DNA of 64,000 nucleotides from the NCBI GenBank assembly GCA_948144175.1, contig CANXME010000233.1, forward strand, positions 372,001-436,000, written 5' to 3'. The DNA comes from Closterium sp. NIES-65 (Eukaryota; Streptophyta; Zygnematophyceae; Desmidiales; Closteriaceae). Position numbers and translations under genes: made by a program. The first letter of the stretch is position 1. Each line of letters opens with the position of its first letter. Of this stretch, positions 34,126 to 44,010 are shown one piece after another. The notes beneath the pieces were generated by a model. That model was not told the origin of the DNA, ran no database searches, and was given only the letters and a program-made list of their open reading frames with translations.

Positions 34126-35249
34126 TCAGCATGAATTCTGGCTCATCCGACTACTCCTTCTTTCCTGGGCCACCATGGTTGGCTGCTTCTGTTCTACCGC
34201 CTCTAACTCTGCCAGCTGCACTCGCAAGCGAGCCATGGTAGCCTGCCGGTCCTTGCCCCCGTCCGTCCCTCGACGCTCTCTGTGTCCGCTTTTGCGGTGA
34301 CCTCTCCTCCCGCACCGAGCATAGACTGGCGCTCCAGGGCATTCTCTGCGCATTTGATCTCGACTCCCGCACAGCGAGCACACCGCCGGGTTCCGACAGT
34401 CTCGTCGCAGGTGCCTCGGCATGTTGTGGCAGTGCCTCGGCTCCTTTCTGCCCCGCTCCTCTGGCTCCTGCTGCGCGGACGTCGCTGCCCACGCTGGCCG
34501 TCTCCTTTTTGGTCCTCTATCAGCCGTCTGCTCCACCTCGTACAGCCGCCTCCCCGTTTCCACGCGTTTGACAATTTCGTATGCCTCCCTCAACGTCGCT
34601 TCTGGTCCCAGCTCGAACACGCGCACTTGTACATCCTAGTGCAGGGGCTGACTCAACCCGTTCACAAACTTCTTGATCAGGCGACCTTGGTCCTTGCAGT
34701 TCATGTCTTCACCCAGTTCCACGAGCCTACCATAGTAGGCTAGCAAGGATTCTCCTTCTCTGCGCCGGAAACCCCGGAATTCCACCACCCTCTCGGGCGT
34801 CTGCAGTGACGTAGCATCGCCAGGAACCGCGACGTCGGGTCCCGCTTGCCCGGTGCCCGGCCTGCCGACCATTCAAGTAGTTCCTTCCGCGAGATCCGGT
34901 AATACTTCTCCGCCTCTCCTGCCAACGTATTCGCCAGGCCACGGAAGAACTCTTCCGGATTCAAGCGATCCTTCGCCCATCGGGTTTGCAGGTTCTCTAG
35001 CTGCATGATATGATTATTCAGATCGGGCCACCCTGGCGTCCCCCGAAAACCTCTCCGGCACCTCAATCTTGGGCAGCTGGGTGTACTTCCAACGCTGCAC
35101 CTCCGACTCATCCTCCATGCCCTGGCAAGACGCGCTGCGCTGGTACCCGCTTGGTCCCCCTTGCTCACTTCGCTGGCGTTCCTCAAATCCTCCGAATGCA
35201 TTATCCCCGCCGTCCTCTGCCTCCGCGCAAGCGCCGCCCTGCGGTCCAC
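34126..35249 (-). pseudogene. Gag of the gypsy element
   Basis: The N-terminal part (34636-35249) resembles the retrotransposon Gag domain (TLAGEAEKYYRI, FRGFRRREGESLLAYYGRLV, FVNGLSQPL). The following Arg-rich part (34126-34626) has Cys/His repeats of the nucleic-acid-binding type (AVCSLCGSRDQMRRECPG, then a second set). Broken. 35250-35956 above it should be the 5' region of the element; nothing coding is recognised there. Confidence 0.7.
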
Positions 35250-35956
35250 TCGCTACCTTGCTGGGCCCGTTTCGCCCCTCGACCCTTCCCGTCTCTTGCG
35301 ACTAATTCATCACGTGATTGGCATTTCCCTCATTTGCCATCTGCGGATTGTGCGCGCTCCTCTCCCTTACTGCCTCTAGCACCCGCCTTGACCGCAAGTG
35401 TATAGACTGTGTGTTTGTATGCTAAGCCCCTTCTTAACTCATTCTGACTGTGGTTATGGCTTCGTTGCAAACTACTAGCCTTGAAGAAAGTTGCAGTAAT
35501 TCATGAAAACAAACACACAGTAGCAGTCCCATGGCTCAGGTTTCCCCCATACGCTTCCCGCATAACCCTAGCTAGACAAGCCTAATACATAGTACATTGG
35601 TAACACGACTCTCTAGCTAGCCACGCTTCTTGTGTTCTCCCTTGCCTCCAGCTGGCACTCCTGCCTTCCAGCTTCCTCTTGGACTCGGTGTCAGTAAAAC
35701 AAACGAGACAAACATATGCACACCACACATCATACCATTCCATACCCACATCCACGTCATCCGCTGCCAATCCTCCCAGCACACTCCCCTCCAGCTCAGC
35801 CCGCTGCCCTGACAGTCATTGTAACTCTCGGTGCCCTCCATTCTGCCATGTGCCCGCCCTGCCTCCCGCTACCTTTACTGTTCCCCGGTATTGCTTATCC
35901 CGTTTATTTACAAATGTACAAGCGCCCCACCCGATCTCTCGCTACACTCTCTGTCA

Positions 35957-36509
35957 GGATTATTTAGGTGTTAGCCTTAGGTGACTTAGTTCTTGCCATA
36001 GTTGCAAAGGCCGCTTTCAATTCCTGCTCCGTCCAGTCCGCCATCAACATTCATTCTGCTTCCTTTCCCAGGCGCTAACACGGGTTGGAATACCAGTTAG
36101 TGAAGTCCGTATGGCGGTCCTTCCCAAAAATACTTGGTGACCGTCCTGCCGCATTCTTTCAGCTCTGTGATTTGTGTGCGGGCTTTCCTCGCGCGTACCC
36201 TGGCCAAGAGATGCTTTGATGCAATTTCCCCAGTCAGCTCCTCCAACATCCCAGCTTGTAGGTGTAATCGTTCCTTACGCGCTTCCTTGTATGCCTTCAA
36301 CTGCAGCTCCTTTGCCTCCAGCGCCACATATAACATTGCAGCTTGGATTTCCCATCATCTCCTACTTCAGCAGCGCAACTGCACTAACCAGATGAGCTAG
36401 GGTTTTCTTGACCCATTTGCTCTCCTCCCTTTGCATAAGCCAGTAAACCCTCTCCCAGGCGTACAATCAGGAGCTCGAAGCTGCAACCATCGTGGACTGC
36501 GGTTCTCGT
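35957..36509 (-). pseudogene. LINE-2, linker between endonuclease and reverse transcriptase
   Basis: A helical, charged region typical of the stretch between LINE endonuclease and RT: LKAYKEARKERLHLQAGMLE, then ASKHLLARVRARKARTQITE (36097-36336). It continues through DWTEQELKAAFATMARTK (about 35990-36040), where the RT N-terminus would start. The gypsy element interrupts at about 35957. On the other side, copia C with its duplication CTCGT cuts it from the endonuclease part at 44011. Stops are present. Confidence 0.72.
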
Positions 36510-36640
36510 TGTCAGAGTATTATAGCTGATGCATGTTTGTAGGCTATAGTGGGGTAGCACATATGGGGTACAGCTTTTCTAGGGTTGTATTTGTACCCAA
36601 CCCTGACTTAGTCATTCCATTCCTGCTTACTCATTTCACA
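36510..36640 (+). repeat. 5' LTR of copia C
   Basis: 131 bp, TGTCAGAGTATT...TTTCACA. It shares the central cacatatggggtacag block and the 3' end with the LTR of A, but the first 40 bases differ strongly. Confidence 0.95.
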
Positions 36641-37700
36641 TGGTATAGAGCGGGTTCCCTGTGGAACTCTGCCTAGGGCCCACCGAAGCGCGCCCCGAGG
36701 CGCGCTCAACTTTTTTTTCCGCTCTCGAGCGACCCTCCGTGTCGCCTCCCTCCCACACGCGGCCCAGCCGCCCGCTAAGTCGCGGCCCCAGCCGCCTGCT
36801 ACGATCGCGGCCCCAGCCGCCTGCTCGACGCGGCCCCCAGCCGCCTGCTCGACGCGGCCCCCAGCCGCCTGCTCGACGCGGCCCTGCCGCCCGCTACGCC
36901 GCGGCCGCCGCCCACTACGATCGCGGCCCCGGCCGCCTGCTACGACCGCGGCCCCAGCCGCCTGTTCGACCGCGGCCCCGCCGCCCGCTCCTGTCGCGGC
37001 CCCGGCTGCCTGCTCGCACGGCCTCGCCGCCCGCTACTACCGCGGCCCCGGCCGCCTGCTCGACCGCGGCCCCCCCCAGCCGCCTGTTCGACCGCGGCCC
37101 CGCTGCCCGCTACTGTCGCGGCCCCGGCCGCCTACTAGCGCGGCCTCGCCGCCCTCTACTACCGCGGCCCCGGCCGCCTGCTTGCACGGCCCCGCCGCCT
37201 GCTACGACCGCGGCGCCACCCGCCTGTTCGACCGCGGCCCCGCCGCCTACTACCGTAGCGGCCCCGGCCGTCTTCTCGCGCGGCCCCGCCGCCCACCTAC
37301 TACCGCGGCCCCAGCCGCCTGCTCGCACGGCCCCGCCGCCTGCTACGACCGCGGCCTCCCAGCCCACTAGGCTGCGGCCGCCGCCTGCTCAACCGCGGCT
37401 TCGCCGCCCACTACGCATCGGCCCCGCCGTCCACCTGTAGCGACTGTGCGGGCGGACCTCTGAGCAGCTGTGCCGCCGAGCCGCCCGGGAGCCGAGCCGC
37501 CCTGCAGCCGAGCCGCCCGGGAGCCGAGCCGCCCTGCACCCGAGCCGCCCTGTCGCCGAGCCGCCCGGGAGCCGAGCCGCCCTGCCCCCGAGCTGCCCTG
37601 CCGCCGAGCCGCCCGGGAGCCGAGCCGCTGTGCACCCGAGCCGCCCGGTCGCCGAGCTGCCTTTCTGTCGAGCTACGCGACCTGCCCTGCCTGGTGAGCA
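36641..37700 (+). repeat. Leader of copia C: hairpins and GC-rich arrays
   Basis: Hairpin 1 is GTTCC-CTGT-GGAAC (36654-36667), the shared GGGCCCACC is at 36676-36684, and hairpin 2 is GCGCGCC-CCGA-GGCGCGC (36688-36705). Then come arrays of cgcggccccagccgcctgct-type units (36760-37400) and gagccgcccgggagcc units (37470-37650). Overlapping open frames here are repeat artefacts. Confidence 0.8.
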
Positions 37701-37761
37701 CAGTCCCACTGTCACTGCGTGCTCTTCCCCCTACTGCTTGCACTGCTTCATAGTCGTCGCC

Positions 37762-40700
37762 ATGGCTACCCCTAGTGTCCTAGCTTTTGACGCTGAGGGT
37801 CGCGCCATTGATTTTGAGGTCTGGCTAGACGACCTGCAGCTGTTCTTACAGTGCGACAGAGCTGACGACCTTTCTCTCTTTGACCTCACCTCTGGCGCCT
37901 CTCCTGCTCCTGCTACTGATGCTGATCCCGCTGTCCGCTCTAAGTGGGCCACCCGCGATGCTGCTGCACGTCTTGCTGTGCGTCGCCACCTCCCTACCTC
38001 TGAGCGTGCGCACTTCAGTCAGTACAAGAGTGCTCAGACCTTGTACGACGCTGTAGTTGCACGCTACTCCTCCCCTGCCACTGCTGCACTGAGCCGTCTC
38101 ATGCTTCCCTACCTCTTTCCTGACCTCTCTGCCTTTCCCACTGTCGCTGACCTCATTACGCATCTCCGCACTAGTGACACTCGCTACCGCGCCGCCCTTC
38201 CTGCTGAGTTCTGCGCTAAGAACCCCCCCCCCATGTACATCGCTCTCTACTACGTAGTCGCGCGCCTCCCTGACTCCCTTCGCGTCGTCAGGGACCACTT
38301 TCTCGCAGTCTGTCCCACCACCCTCACCGTCGACCTCCTCGAGAAGGCCCTCCTTGCAGCGGAGAAGAGCATAGTCGCTGTAGGTGCTTCTCGTGGTGAC
38401 CCTCGCACCCCCATCTTTGAGGGGTGCTCTCCTTCCCCCTTGCTGCCCTCTGTTGCCTCTGCTGCTGCTGCCGACCTGCTTGGTCTTGAGTCGGTCGGCG
38501 CGGCGTCTGCCCCTAGTGGGAGACGTCGCTCCAGCAAGGGCAAGGGGGGCAAGGGCGCGGGTGGAGCTGGAGGGGGCGGTGGCGGTGGCGGCGGTGGCGG
38601 CGGAGGGAGTGGGGGTGGCGGCGGGACTAGTGGCGGGGGTGGTGGTGGTGGTGGTAGCAGCAGCGGCGGAGACGGTAGTGGTGGTGCCAGCGGTGGTGGT
38701 GGAGGCAGCGGCGGAGGTGGAGGCGGCGGAGGTGGAGGCGGTGGAGGCGGCAGCGGAGGAGGCAGTAGTGGTGGAGGAGGTGGAGCTGGTCGGGGTGGTA
38801 CCCAGCAGCGTAGCGGCGGTGGTGGTGGCCAGCGCTCGCACCGGCAGCAGCAGCAGCGCTCGCGGGACATCCCTTCGCCTCAGCAGCTTCGTGAGTGGTA
38901 CGCTGGGCGTCAGAGGGGTGGGGGTACTGGTCCCTGCACCTACGTTCTTCGTTCCGGCGACCGCGCGGGTGAGCAGTGTGGGGATGCCCACGCCACCCAG
39001 CGCTGCTTTGGCCGCCTGACGGACGCCTGGCGTCAGCAGTTCCCTGGGGCTAGTGAGATCCCTCGCTGGGATGAGCTTCTCAGGGCTGGTGTAGCGATCT
39101 TTGATCTTGATTTTGATGCTATCCTTACTGCTATGTATGTTGTGGATTATAGTGAGGAGAATGAGGGTTACCGGTGTTTCCAGCCCGACCCGGGCATTGG
39201 TACTGCTGCGCTAGGTGCTTGTGAGGCTGCTGCTCTAGGTGCCAGTGCGTCTGCGCTCTCAGGTACTGGTGAGACTGCGCTCTCAGGTACTGCGTCGTCC
39301 TCGTCCTCCCTCACTTTCACACTTGACTCCGGAGCTTCTCGCTCCTTCTTTCAAGACCGCACTACCCTTACGCCGCTCGGCCGGCCGGTTGCAGTCTCCC
39401 TTGCTGACCCCTCTGGAGGTCCTGTCCTGTCTCACTTCTCCACTGTCCTCCCGTGTCCGGCTGCCCCTTCGGGCACCCTGTCGGGTCTGTACCTTCCCTC
39501 GTTCTCCACGAACTTGGTGAGTGGAGCGGACCTGCAGGATGGGGGTGTTCACCAGTTCACTCCTGCGAGTCAGCGGGTGACCCACTGCACGGAGGCACGC
39601 ACAGGCCGACACCTGGCCACGTTCTCGCGTCGGCCGGGGTCGAGTCTCTACACCCTGACCGTTGAGTCTCCTCCTGTCCCTGAGTCTGGTCAGGTGGCTG
39701 CGTCGGGTCAGGTACTTGCTGCTGCGTCCCGGTCAGGTCCTGAGTCTGCCCCCTGTTCTTGTCGCCTCCTGTCTCACGAGACTCTCCTGTGGCACCACCG
39801 TCTTGGCCACCCCTCCTTGCCCCGTCTTCGGAGCATGGCTTCCCGTGTCCTTGTCTCTGGTCTTCCCCAGTCTCTCCCTCCTCTCCCCTCCGGGCCAGGA
39901 CCTTCCTGTGTCCCCTGTGTCGAGGGTCGCCTCCGGGCTACTCCTCACTCCTCCCACTTCCCCCCGATAGAGGCTCCCCTGCAGACGCTTCACATGGATG
40001 TGTGGGGCCCAGCCCCCGTCCGTGGGCAGGGTTACGAGCGCTACTTCCTGTTGGTGGTTGACGACTACTCGCGTTACACCACAGTCCTCCCCTTGCGCAG
40101 CAAGGGTGCGGTCACTGAGGTGCTGATCGACTGGATCCGCGAGGCTCGTCTCCAGCTCAGGAGGAGCTTCGGCTCAGACTTTCCTGTTCTGCGTCTGCAC
40201 TCGGACAGAGGCGGAGAGTTCTCTTCTCGCCTTCTGCGAGACTACTGTCGTGCACGGGGGATCCGCCAGACCTTCACGCTTCCGGACTCACCACAGCAAA
40301 ATGGGATTGCTGAGCGCCGCATTGGCATGGTCATGGATGTCGCTCGTACGTCCATGATGCATGCGGCTGCCCCCCATTTTCTGTGGCCGTTTGCGGTGAG
40401 GTACGCGGCGCATCAGCTCAACCTTCACCCCCGGGTCTCTCGGCCTGCGATGTCCCCAGCCTTGCTGTGGACGGGGAAGGTTGGCGATGCGTCTGTGTTC
40501 CGTGTCTGGGGATCTCGGGCGTTTGTCCGCGACTTGTCTGCGGACAAGCTGTCCCCTCGTGCTGCTCCCTGTGTCTTCCTTGGCTTCCCCACTGACGCCC
40601 CAGGGTGGCAGTTTTACCACCCCTCCTCTCGTCGTGTTCTGTCCTCCCAGGACGTCACGTTCGACGAGTCAGTCCCCTTCTACCGTCTCTTCCCCTACCA

Positions 40701-43668
40701 CACTCCTTCCCTTCCCCCTCCCCCGGACTTCCTTGTGCCGGTTCCCCCCCCGGTAGACCCCCTCCCCCCTCAGGTTCCTGCCCCCTCCGGTGTATCCCAG
40801 GTAGACGCCGCTGACCCGGTCGAGGTTACTGGTGACTCTGGTGCTGCTGCGGGTGCTGAGCCTGGGGTTGCTGACTCTGGGGGTGCTGTGCGCGAGGGTG
40901 CTGAGCCTGGGGGTGCTACTGCTGGGGGTGCTGGGCCTGAGGGTGCTACTGCGGAGGGTGCGGAGCCTGGGGGTGCTGAGCCGGGGGGTGCTGTACCTGG
41001 AGTTGCTGGGTCTGGGGGTGCTGGGTCGGGAGCTGCTGAGCCTGGGGGTGCTGAGCTGGGAGCTGCTGAGCCTGGGGGTGCTGCGTCTGGAGCTGCTGAG
41101 CCTGGGGTTTCTCCTGCTGCTGCGTCTCGCCGGGAGCCCCTCTCTCCACAGGAGCTGCGCGAGTGGTTCGCTCGCCGCTGGAGGCGTGCTGCTGAGTCTG
41201 GAGGTGCTGCTGGAGCTGGAGCTGGAGCTTCTTCGACCGTCGAGGGTGCGGGTGCTGCCGGTCCCGGAGCTGCTGGACCTGCGGGTCCTCCTGGCGCTGG
41301 AGCTGCTGCTGGCGCTGGTGCTGAGCCTACTTCTGTTGGTCCTGCCGCTGGAGGTGTGGGTGGCGCTGGTGCTGTCGCTGAGGGTGCTGGTGCTGTCCCT
41401 GCTGCGTCTGGAGCTGCCGCGCGGCCTCGGCCGTACTTCGTTCCGCTCCTGCAGCAGGTTCTTGGTCTTTCTCCTCCGGTAGAGGGTCCACCGCCTGTCC
41501 AGTCGCAGTCCCTGCTGGAGCCTTCCTCTCCACTGCCTGCTCCCTCTCCTTACACTGGTCCTACTGGAGGTCTTGCTGAGCGTCGTGAGCCTGCGTCTCG
41601 TCCCGCGTCGCCTGTTCGTGCTGCTCGCGCTAGTGGTCGCAGTTCGCGTCAGCGTCCTCCTCCTGTCCCTGGCACGCACCGGATGTCTTTGCGTCCGTCC
41701 ACTGCTCCTCTGCGTGCCCCTTTGCCTTCTCCTCCTGAGTCCTCTCTTCCTGCGCTTGCCGACCCTGAGTCGGACTCTCTTCGTGCTGCCAGTCCTACTG
41801 TCACGCGTCTGCTTGCTACTGTCGTCACTGACCCCTCTTTTGAGTCCACTGCTGCGTCTGCTCTAGTCGCTGAGCTCGTCGACTTTGCTGCTCGCTGTCG
41901 TCTCGACTACGCTGCTAGTCTTGTTGCTGAGTCTGCGTCTGTCTGTCCTCCGTCCGTCGGGGGTGAGTGTGCTCTTAGCACGGACGTCCTAGAGGACAGG
42001 CAGGAGGAGTTACAGTGTCTAGCGGCTGCTTCACCTCATCTCGCGTCTGTACTGCTTGCCCCTGAGGGAGACCCGGATGCACTAGACATCCCGACTCCGC
42101 GTTCTTACGCGGAGGCCGTAGAGGGTCCCTACTCCTCTCAGTGGCAGGCAGCTATGGATGCAGAGATGGCTTCCTGGAAGTCCACAGGCACCTACGTTGA
42201 CGCGGTTCCCCCTCCTGGGGCGAACATCGTCAGTGGCATGTGGATCTTCAGGGTGAAGCGGCCGCCGGGCTCTCCACCTGTCTTCAAGGCACGGTACGTT
42301 GCTCGTGGCTTCAGTCAGCGGCAGGGAGTTGACTACTTTCAGACCTTCTCTCCCACCCCGAAGATGACTACTCTTCGGGTGCTGCTGCACATAGCCGCTC
42401 AGCGCGACTACGAGCTTCACTCTCTCGACTTCAGCACTGCGTTCTTGCAGGGTAGCCTGCACGAGGAGATCTGGCTTCGCCGTCCACCTGGCTTCACTGG
42501 GACTTTCCCTCCTGGCACCCAGTGGAGCCTCCGACGGCCAGTCTACGGTCTCCGCCAGGCACCGCGTGAGTGGCACGACACACTGAGGACTACGCTTGCG
42601 GCTCTTGGGTTTGCTCCTTCTACTGCTGACCCGTCGCTGTTTCTTCGCACCGACACTTCCCTGCCGCCGTTCTACATCCTCGTGTACGTCGACGACTTGG
42701 TCTTTGCCACAGCAGACACTGCTGGACTCGCCTACGTGAAGTCCGAGCTGCTGAAGAGACACACGTGCACAGACCTGGGTGAACTGCGCAGCTACCTTGG
42801 CTTGCAGATCACTCGGGACAGAGCACGCCGCACCATTACCTTGACTCAGTCACACATGGTGCAGCAGGTCCTTCAGCGCTTCGGCTTCACGTACTCCTCG
42901 CCTCAGGCCACTCCTCTGCCTACTCGCCACTCACTCTCAGCTCTGCCTTCGGATGAGTCCGTAGAGTCGAGTGGTCCGTATGCAGAGCTTGTTGGCTGCC
43001 TCATGTACCTGATGACCTGCACACGACCTGACCTTGCATACCCTCTGAGCATTCTTGCTCGCTATGTTGCTCCTGGGAGACACAGACCGGAGCACATGGC
43101 TGCAGCGAAGAGGGTATTGCGCTACCTGTGCAGCACGTCGGGCATGGGGCTAGTGCTTGGAGGGCGGAGTCCAGTGGTCCTTACCGGCCACGCGGACGCT
43201 TCTTGGGCTGACGACCAGGCTACGCAGCGGTCGTCACAGGGTTACACCTTCAGCCTCGGTTCCGGCTCTGTCTCGTGGCGGTCTACTCGCTCGTCTTCGG
43301 TTCTCGGCTCCAGTTGTGAGGCTGAGATCTACGCCGGGGCCATGGCTGCACAGGAGCTTCGCTGGCTCACCTACCTGCTGACTGACCTTGGAGAGCCGCC
43401 TCGTTCTCCTCCAGTGCCGTACGTAGACAACAAGGCCATGCTGGCCTTGTGTCGAGAGCAGCGCTTGGAGCACAGAACGAAGCACATTGCTCTCCGCTAC
43501 TTCCTTGCTCGTGAGCTGCAGCAGCGTGGTCAGTTGCGACTTGCGTACGTGGCCTCTGAGGCCAACACTGCTGATGTGTTCACCAAGGCACTCGCGCCTT
43601 GTGACCATCAGCGCTTTTGCACCCAGCTGGGTCTTGTGCCTGTCTTGCCTCACTTGCTCTCCTCTTGA
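37762..43668 (+). CDS. Gag-Pol polyprotein of copia C
   Basis: One frame of 1,968 codons from the Gag ATG (MATPSVLAFDAEG) to TGA. I chose this start because the same methionine opens Gag in A and B; the frame itself is open further upstream. Approximate residues: Gag 1-260; poly-Gly tract 268-343; Cys/His motif C-x13-C-x3-H-x4-C near 390-415; aspartic protease LDSGAS near 520; GAG-pre-integrase LWHHRLGHPS near 675; integrase HMDVWGP 743, HSDRGGEF 814, NGIAERR 845; a repetitive Gly/Ala/Glu linker 1030-1120; copia reverse transcriptase from about 1447 with YVDD near 1640; RNase H HADASW near 1810, ending in the copia tail VFTKALAP. Gag and Pol are in a single frame, as is usual in copia. Confidence 0.93.
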   Translation: MATPSVLAFDAEGRAIDFEVWLDDLQLFLQCDRADDLSLFDLTSGASPAPATDADPAVRSKWATRDAAARLAVRRHLPTSERAHFSQYKSAQTLYDAVVARYSSPATAALSRLMLPYLFPDLSAFPTVADLITHLRTSDTRYRAALPAEFCAKNPPPMYIALYYVVARLPDSLRVVRDHFLAVCPTTLTVDLLEKALLAAEKSIVAVGASRGDPRTPIFEGCSPSPLLPSVASAAAADLLGLESVGAASAPSGRRRSSKGKGGKGAGGAGGGGGGGGGGGGGSGGGGGTSGGGGGGGGSSSGGDGSGGASGGGGGSGGGGGGGGGGGGGGSGGGSSGGGGGAGRGGTQQRSGGGGGQRSHRQQQQRSRDIPSPQQLREWYAGRQRGGGTGPCTYVLRSGDRAGEQCGDAHATQRCFGRLTDAWRQQFPGASEIPRWDELLRAGVAIFDLDFDAILTAMYVVDYSEENEGYRCFQPDPGIGTAALGACEAAALGASASALSGTGETALSGTASSSSSLTFTLDSGASRSFFQDRTTLTPLGRPVAVSLADPSGGPVLSHFSTVLPCPAAPSGTLSGLYLPSFSTNLVSGADLQDGGVHQFTPASQRVTHCTEARTGRHLATFSRRPGSSLYTLTVESPPVPESGQVAASGQVLAAASRSGPESAPCSCRLLSHETLLWHHRLGHPSLPRLRSMASRVLVSGLPQSLPPLPSGPGPSCVPCVEGRLRATPHSSHFPPIEAPLQTLHMDVWGPAPVRGQGYERYFLLVVDDYSRYTTVLPLRSKGAVTEVLIDWIREARLQLRRSFGSDFPVLRLHSDRGGEFSSRLLRDYCRARGIRQTFTLPDSPQQNGIAERRIGMVMDVARTSMMHAAAPHFLWPFAVRYAAHQLNLHPRVSRPAMSPALLWTGKVGDASVFRVWGSRAFVRDLSADKLSPRAAPCVFLGFPTDAPGWQFYHPSSRRVLSSQDVTFDESVPFYRLFPYHTPSLPPPPDFLVPVPPPVDPLPPQVPAPSGVSQVDAADPVEVTGDSGAAAGAEPGVADSGGAVREGAEPGGATAGGAGPEGATAEGAEPGGAEPGGAVPGVAGSGGAGSGAAEPGGAELGAAEPGGAASGAAEPGVSPAAASRREPLSPQELREWFARRWRRAAESGGAAGAGAGASSTVEGAGAAGPGAAGPAGPPGAGAAAGAGAEPTSVGPAAGGVGGAGAVAEGAGAVPAASGAAARPRPYFVPLLQQVLGLSPPVEGPPPVQSQSLLEPSSPLPAPSPYTGPTGGLAERREPASRPASPVRAARASGRSSRQRPPPVPGTHRMSLRPSTAPLRAPLPSPPESSLPALADPESDSLRAASPTVTRLLATVVTDPSFESTAASALVAELVDFAARCRLDYAASLVAESASVCPPSVGGECALSTDVLEDRQEELQCLAAASPHLASVLLAPEGDPDALDIPTPRSYAEAVEGPYSSQWQAAMDAEMASWKSTGTYVDAVPPPGANIVSGMWIFRVKRPPGSPPVFKARYVARGFSQRQGVDYFQTFSPTPKMTTLRVLLHIAAQRDYELHSLDFSTAFLQGSLHEEIWLRRPPGFTGTFPPGTQWSLRRPVYGLRQAPREWHDTLRTTLAALGFAPSTADPSLFLRTDTSLPPFYILVYVDDLVFATADTAGLAYVKSELLKRHTCTDLGELRSYLGLQITRDRARRTITLTQSHMVQQVLQRFGFTYSSPQATPLPTRHSLSALPSDESVESSGPYAELVGCLMYLMTCTRPDLAYPLSILARYVAPGRHRPEHMAAAKRVLRYLCSTSGMGLVLGGRSPVVLTGHADASWADDQATQRSSQGYTFSLGSGSVSWRSTRSSSVLGSSCEAEIYAGAMAAQELRWLTYLLTDLGEPPRSPPVPYVDNKAMLALCREQRLEHRTKHIALRYFLARELQQRGQLRLAYVASEANTADVFTKALAPCDHQRFCTQLGLVPVLPHLLSS

Positions 43669-43879
43669 CTTCACTTGTACTGTGACATATATATATACCT
43701 GCTCTTGCTTGTCTAGTTTTATATATATGTCTATACTCATGCATGTGAACTGGCCTCTGGCCCTACTCTTGTGCTCGGACTGTGTGGTGACGTTGTGATC
43801 CACCCTGAGCTTGCTTTGCTTTGCTTTGCTTGACTGGTCTTGTGACCCCTTGTTCTCCCCCACTTTGCCTATGGGGGTG

Positions 43880-44010
43880 TGTCAGAGTATTATAGCTGAT
43901 GCATGTTTGTAGGCTATAGTGGGGTAGCACATATGGGGTACAGCTTTTCTAGGGTTGTATTTGTACCCAACCCTGACTTAGTCATTCCATTCCTGCTTAC
44001 TCATTTCACA
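43880..44010 (+). repeat. 3' LTR of copia C
   Basis: 131 bp, identical to 36510-36640; followed by the duplication CTCGT. Confidence 0.95.

Larger units (their letters stand above)
27731..35956 (-). mobile_element. Ty3/gypsy retroelement carrying a DNA methyltransferase, inserted in LINE-2
   Basis: A degraded minus-strand element lying between two halves of LINE-2. Parts in element order: Gag, zinc-knuckle region, aspartic protease, cytosine-5 DNA methyltransferase, reverse transcriptase, RNase H, integrase. Protease-RT-RNase H-integrase is the Ty3/gypsy order. The outer limits are set by where LINE-2 protein stops (about 35957) and resumes (about 27730). I could not pair LTRs or a target duplication, so the true ends are uncertain. 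It has many breaks and is clearly older than the copia insertions. A 1.1-kb foreign segment sits between the protease and the methyltransferase (32457-33579). Confidence 0.8.
36510..44010 (+). mobile_element. Ty1/copia LTR retrotransposon C (whole-looking)
   Basis: A 7.5-kb element. LTRs 36510-36640 and 43880-44010 (131 bp each) read as identical, and the target duplication CTCGT is perfect (36505-36509 and 44011-44015). Primer-binding site TGGTATAGAGC at 36641, polypurine tract TATGGGGGTG just before 43880. A single open frame spans all domains. Identical LTRs and the unbroken frame make this the youngest and only whole-looking element of the window. It sits between the endonuclease and RT parts of LINE-2. 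Confidence 0.96.
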
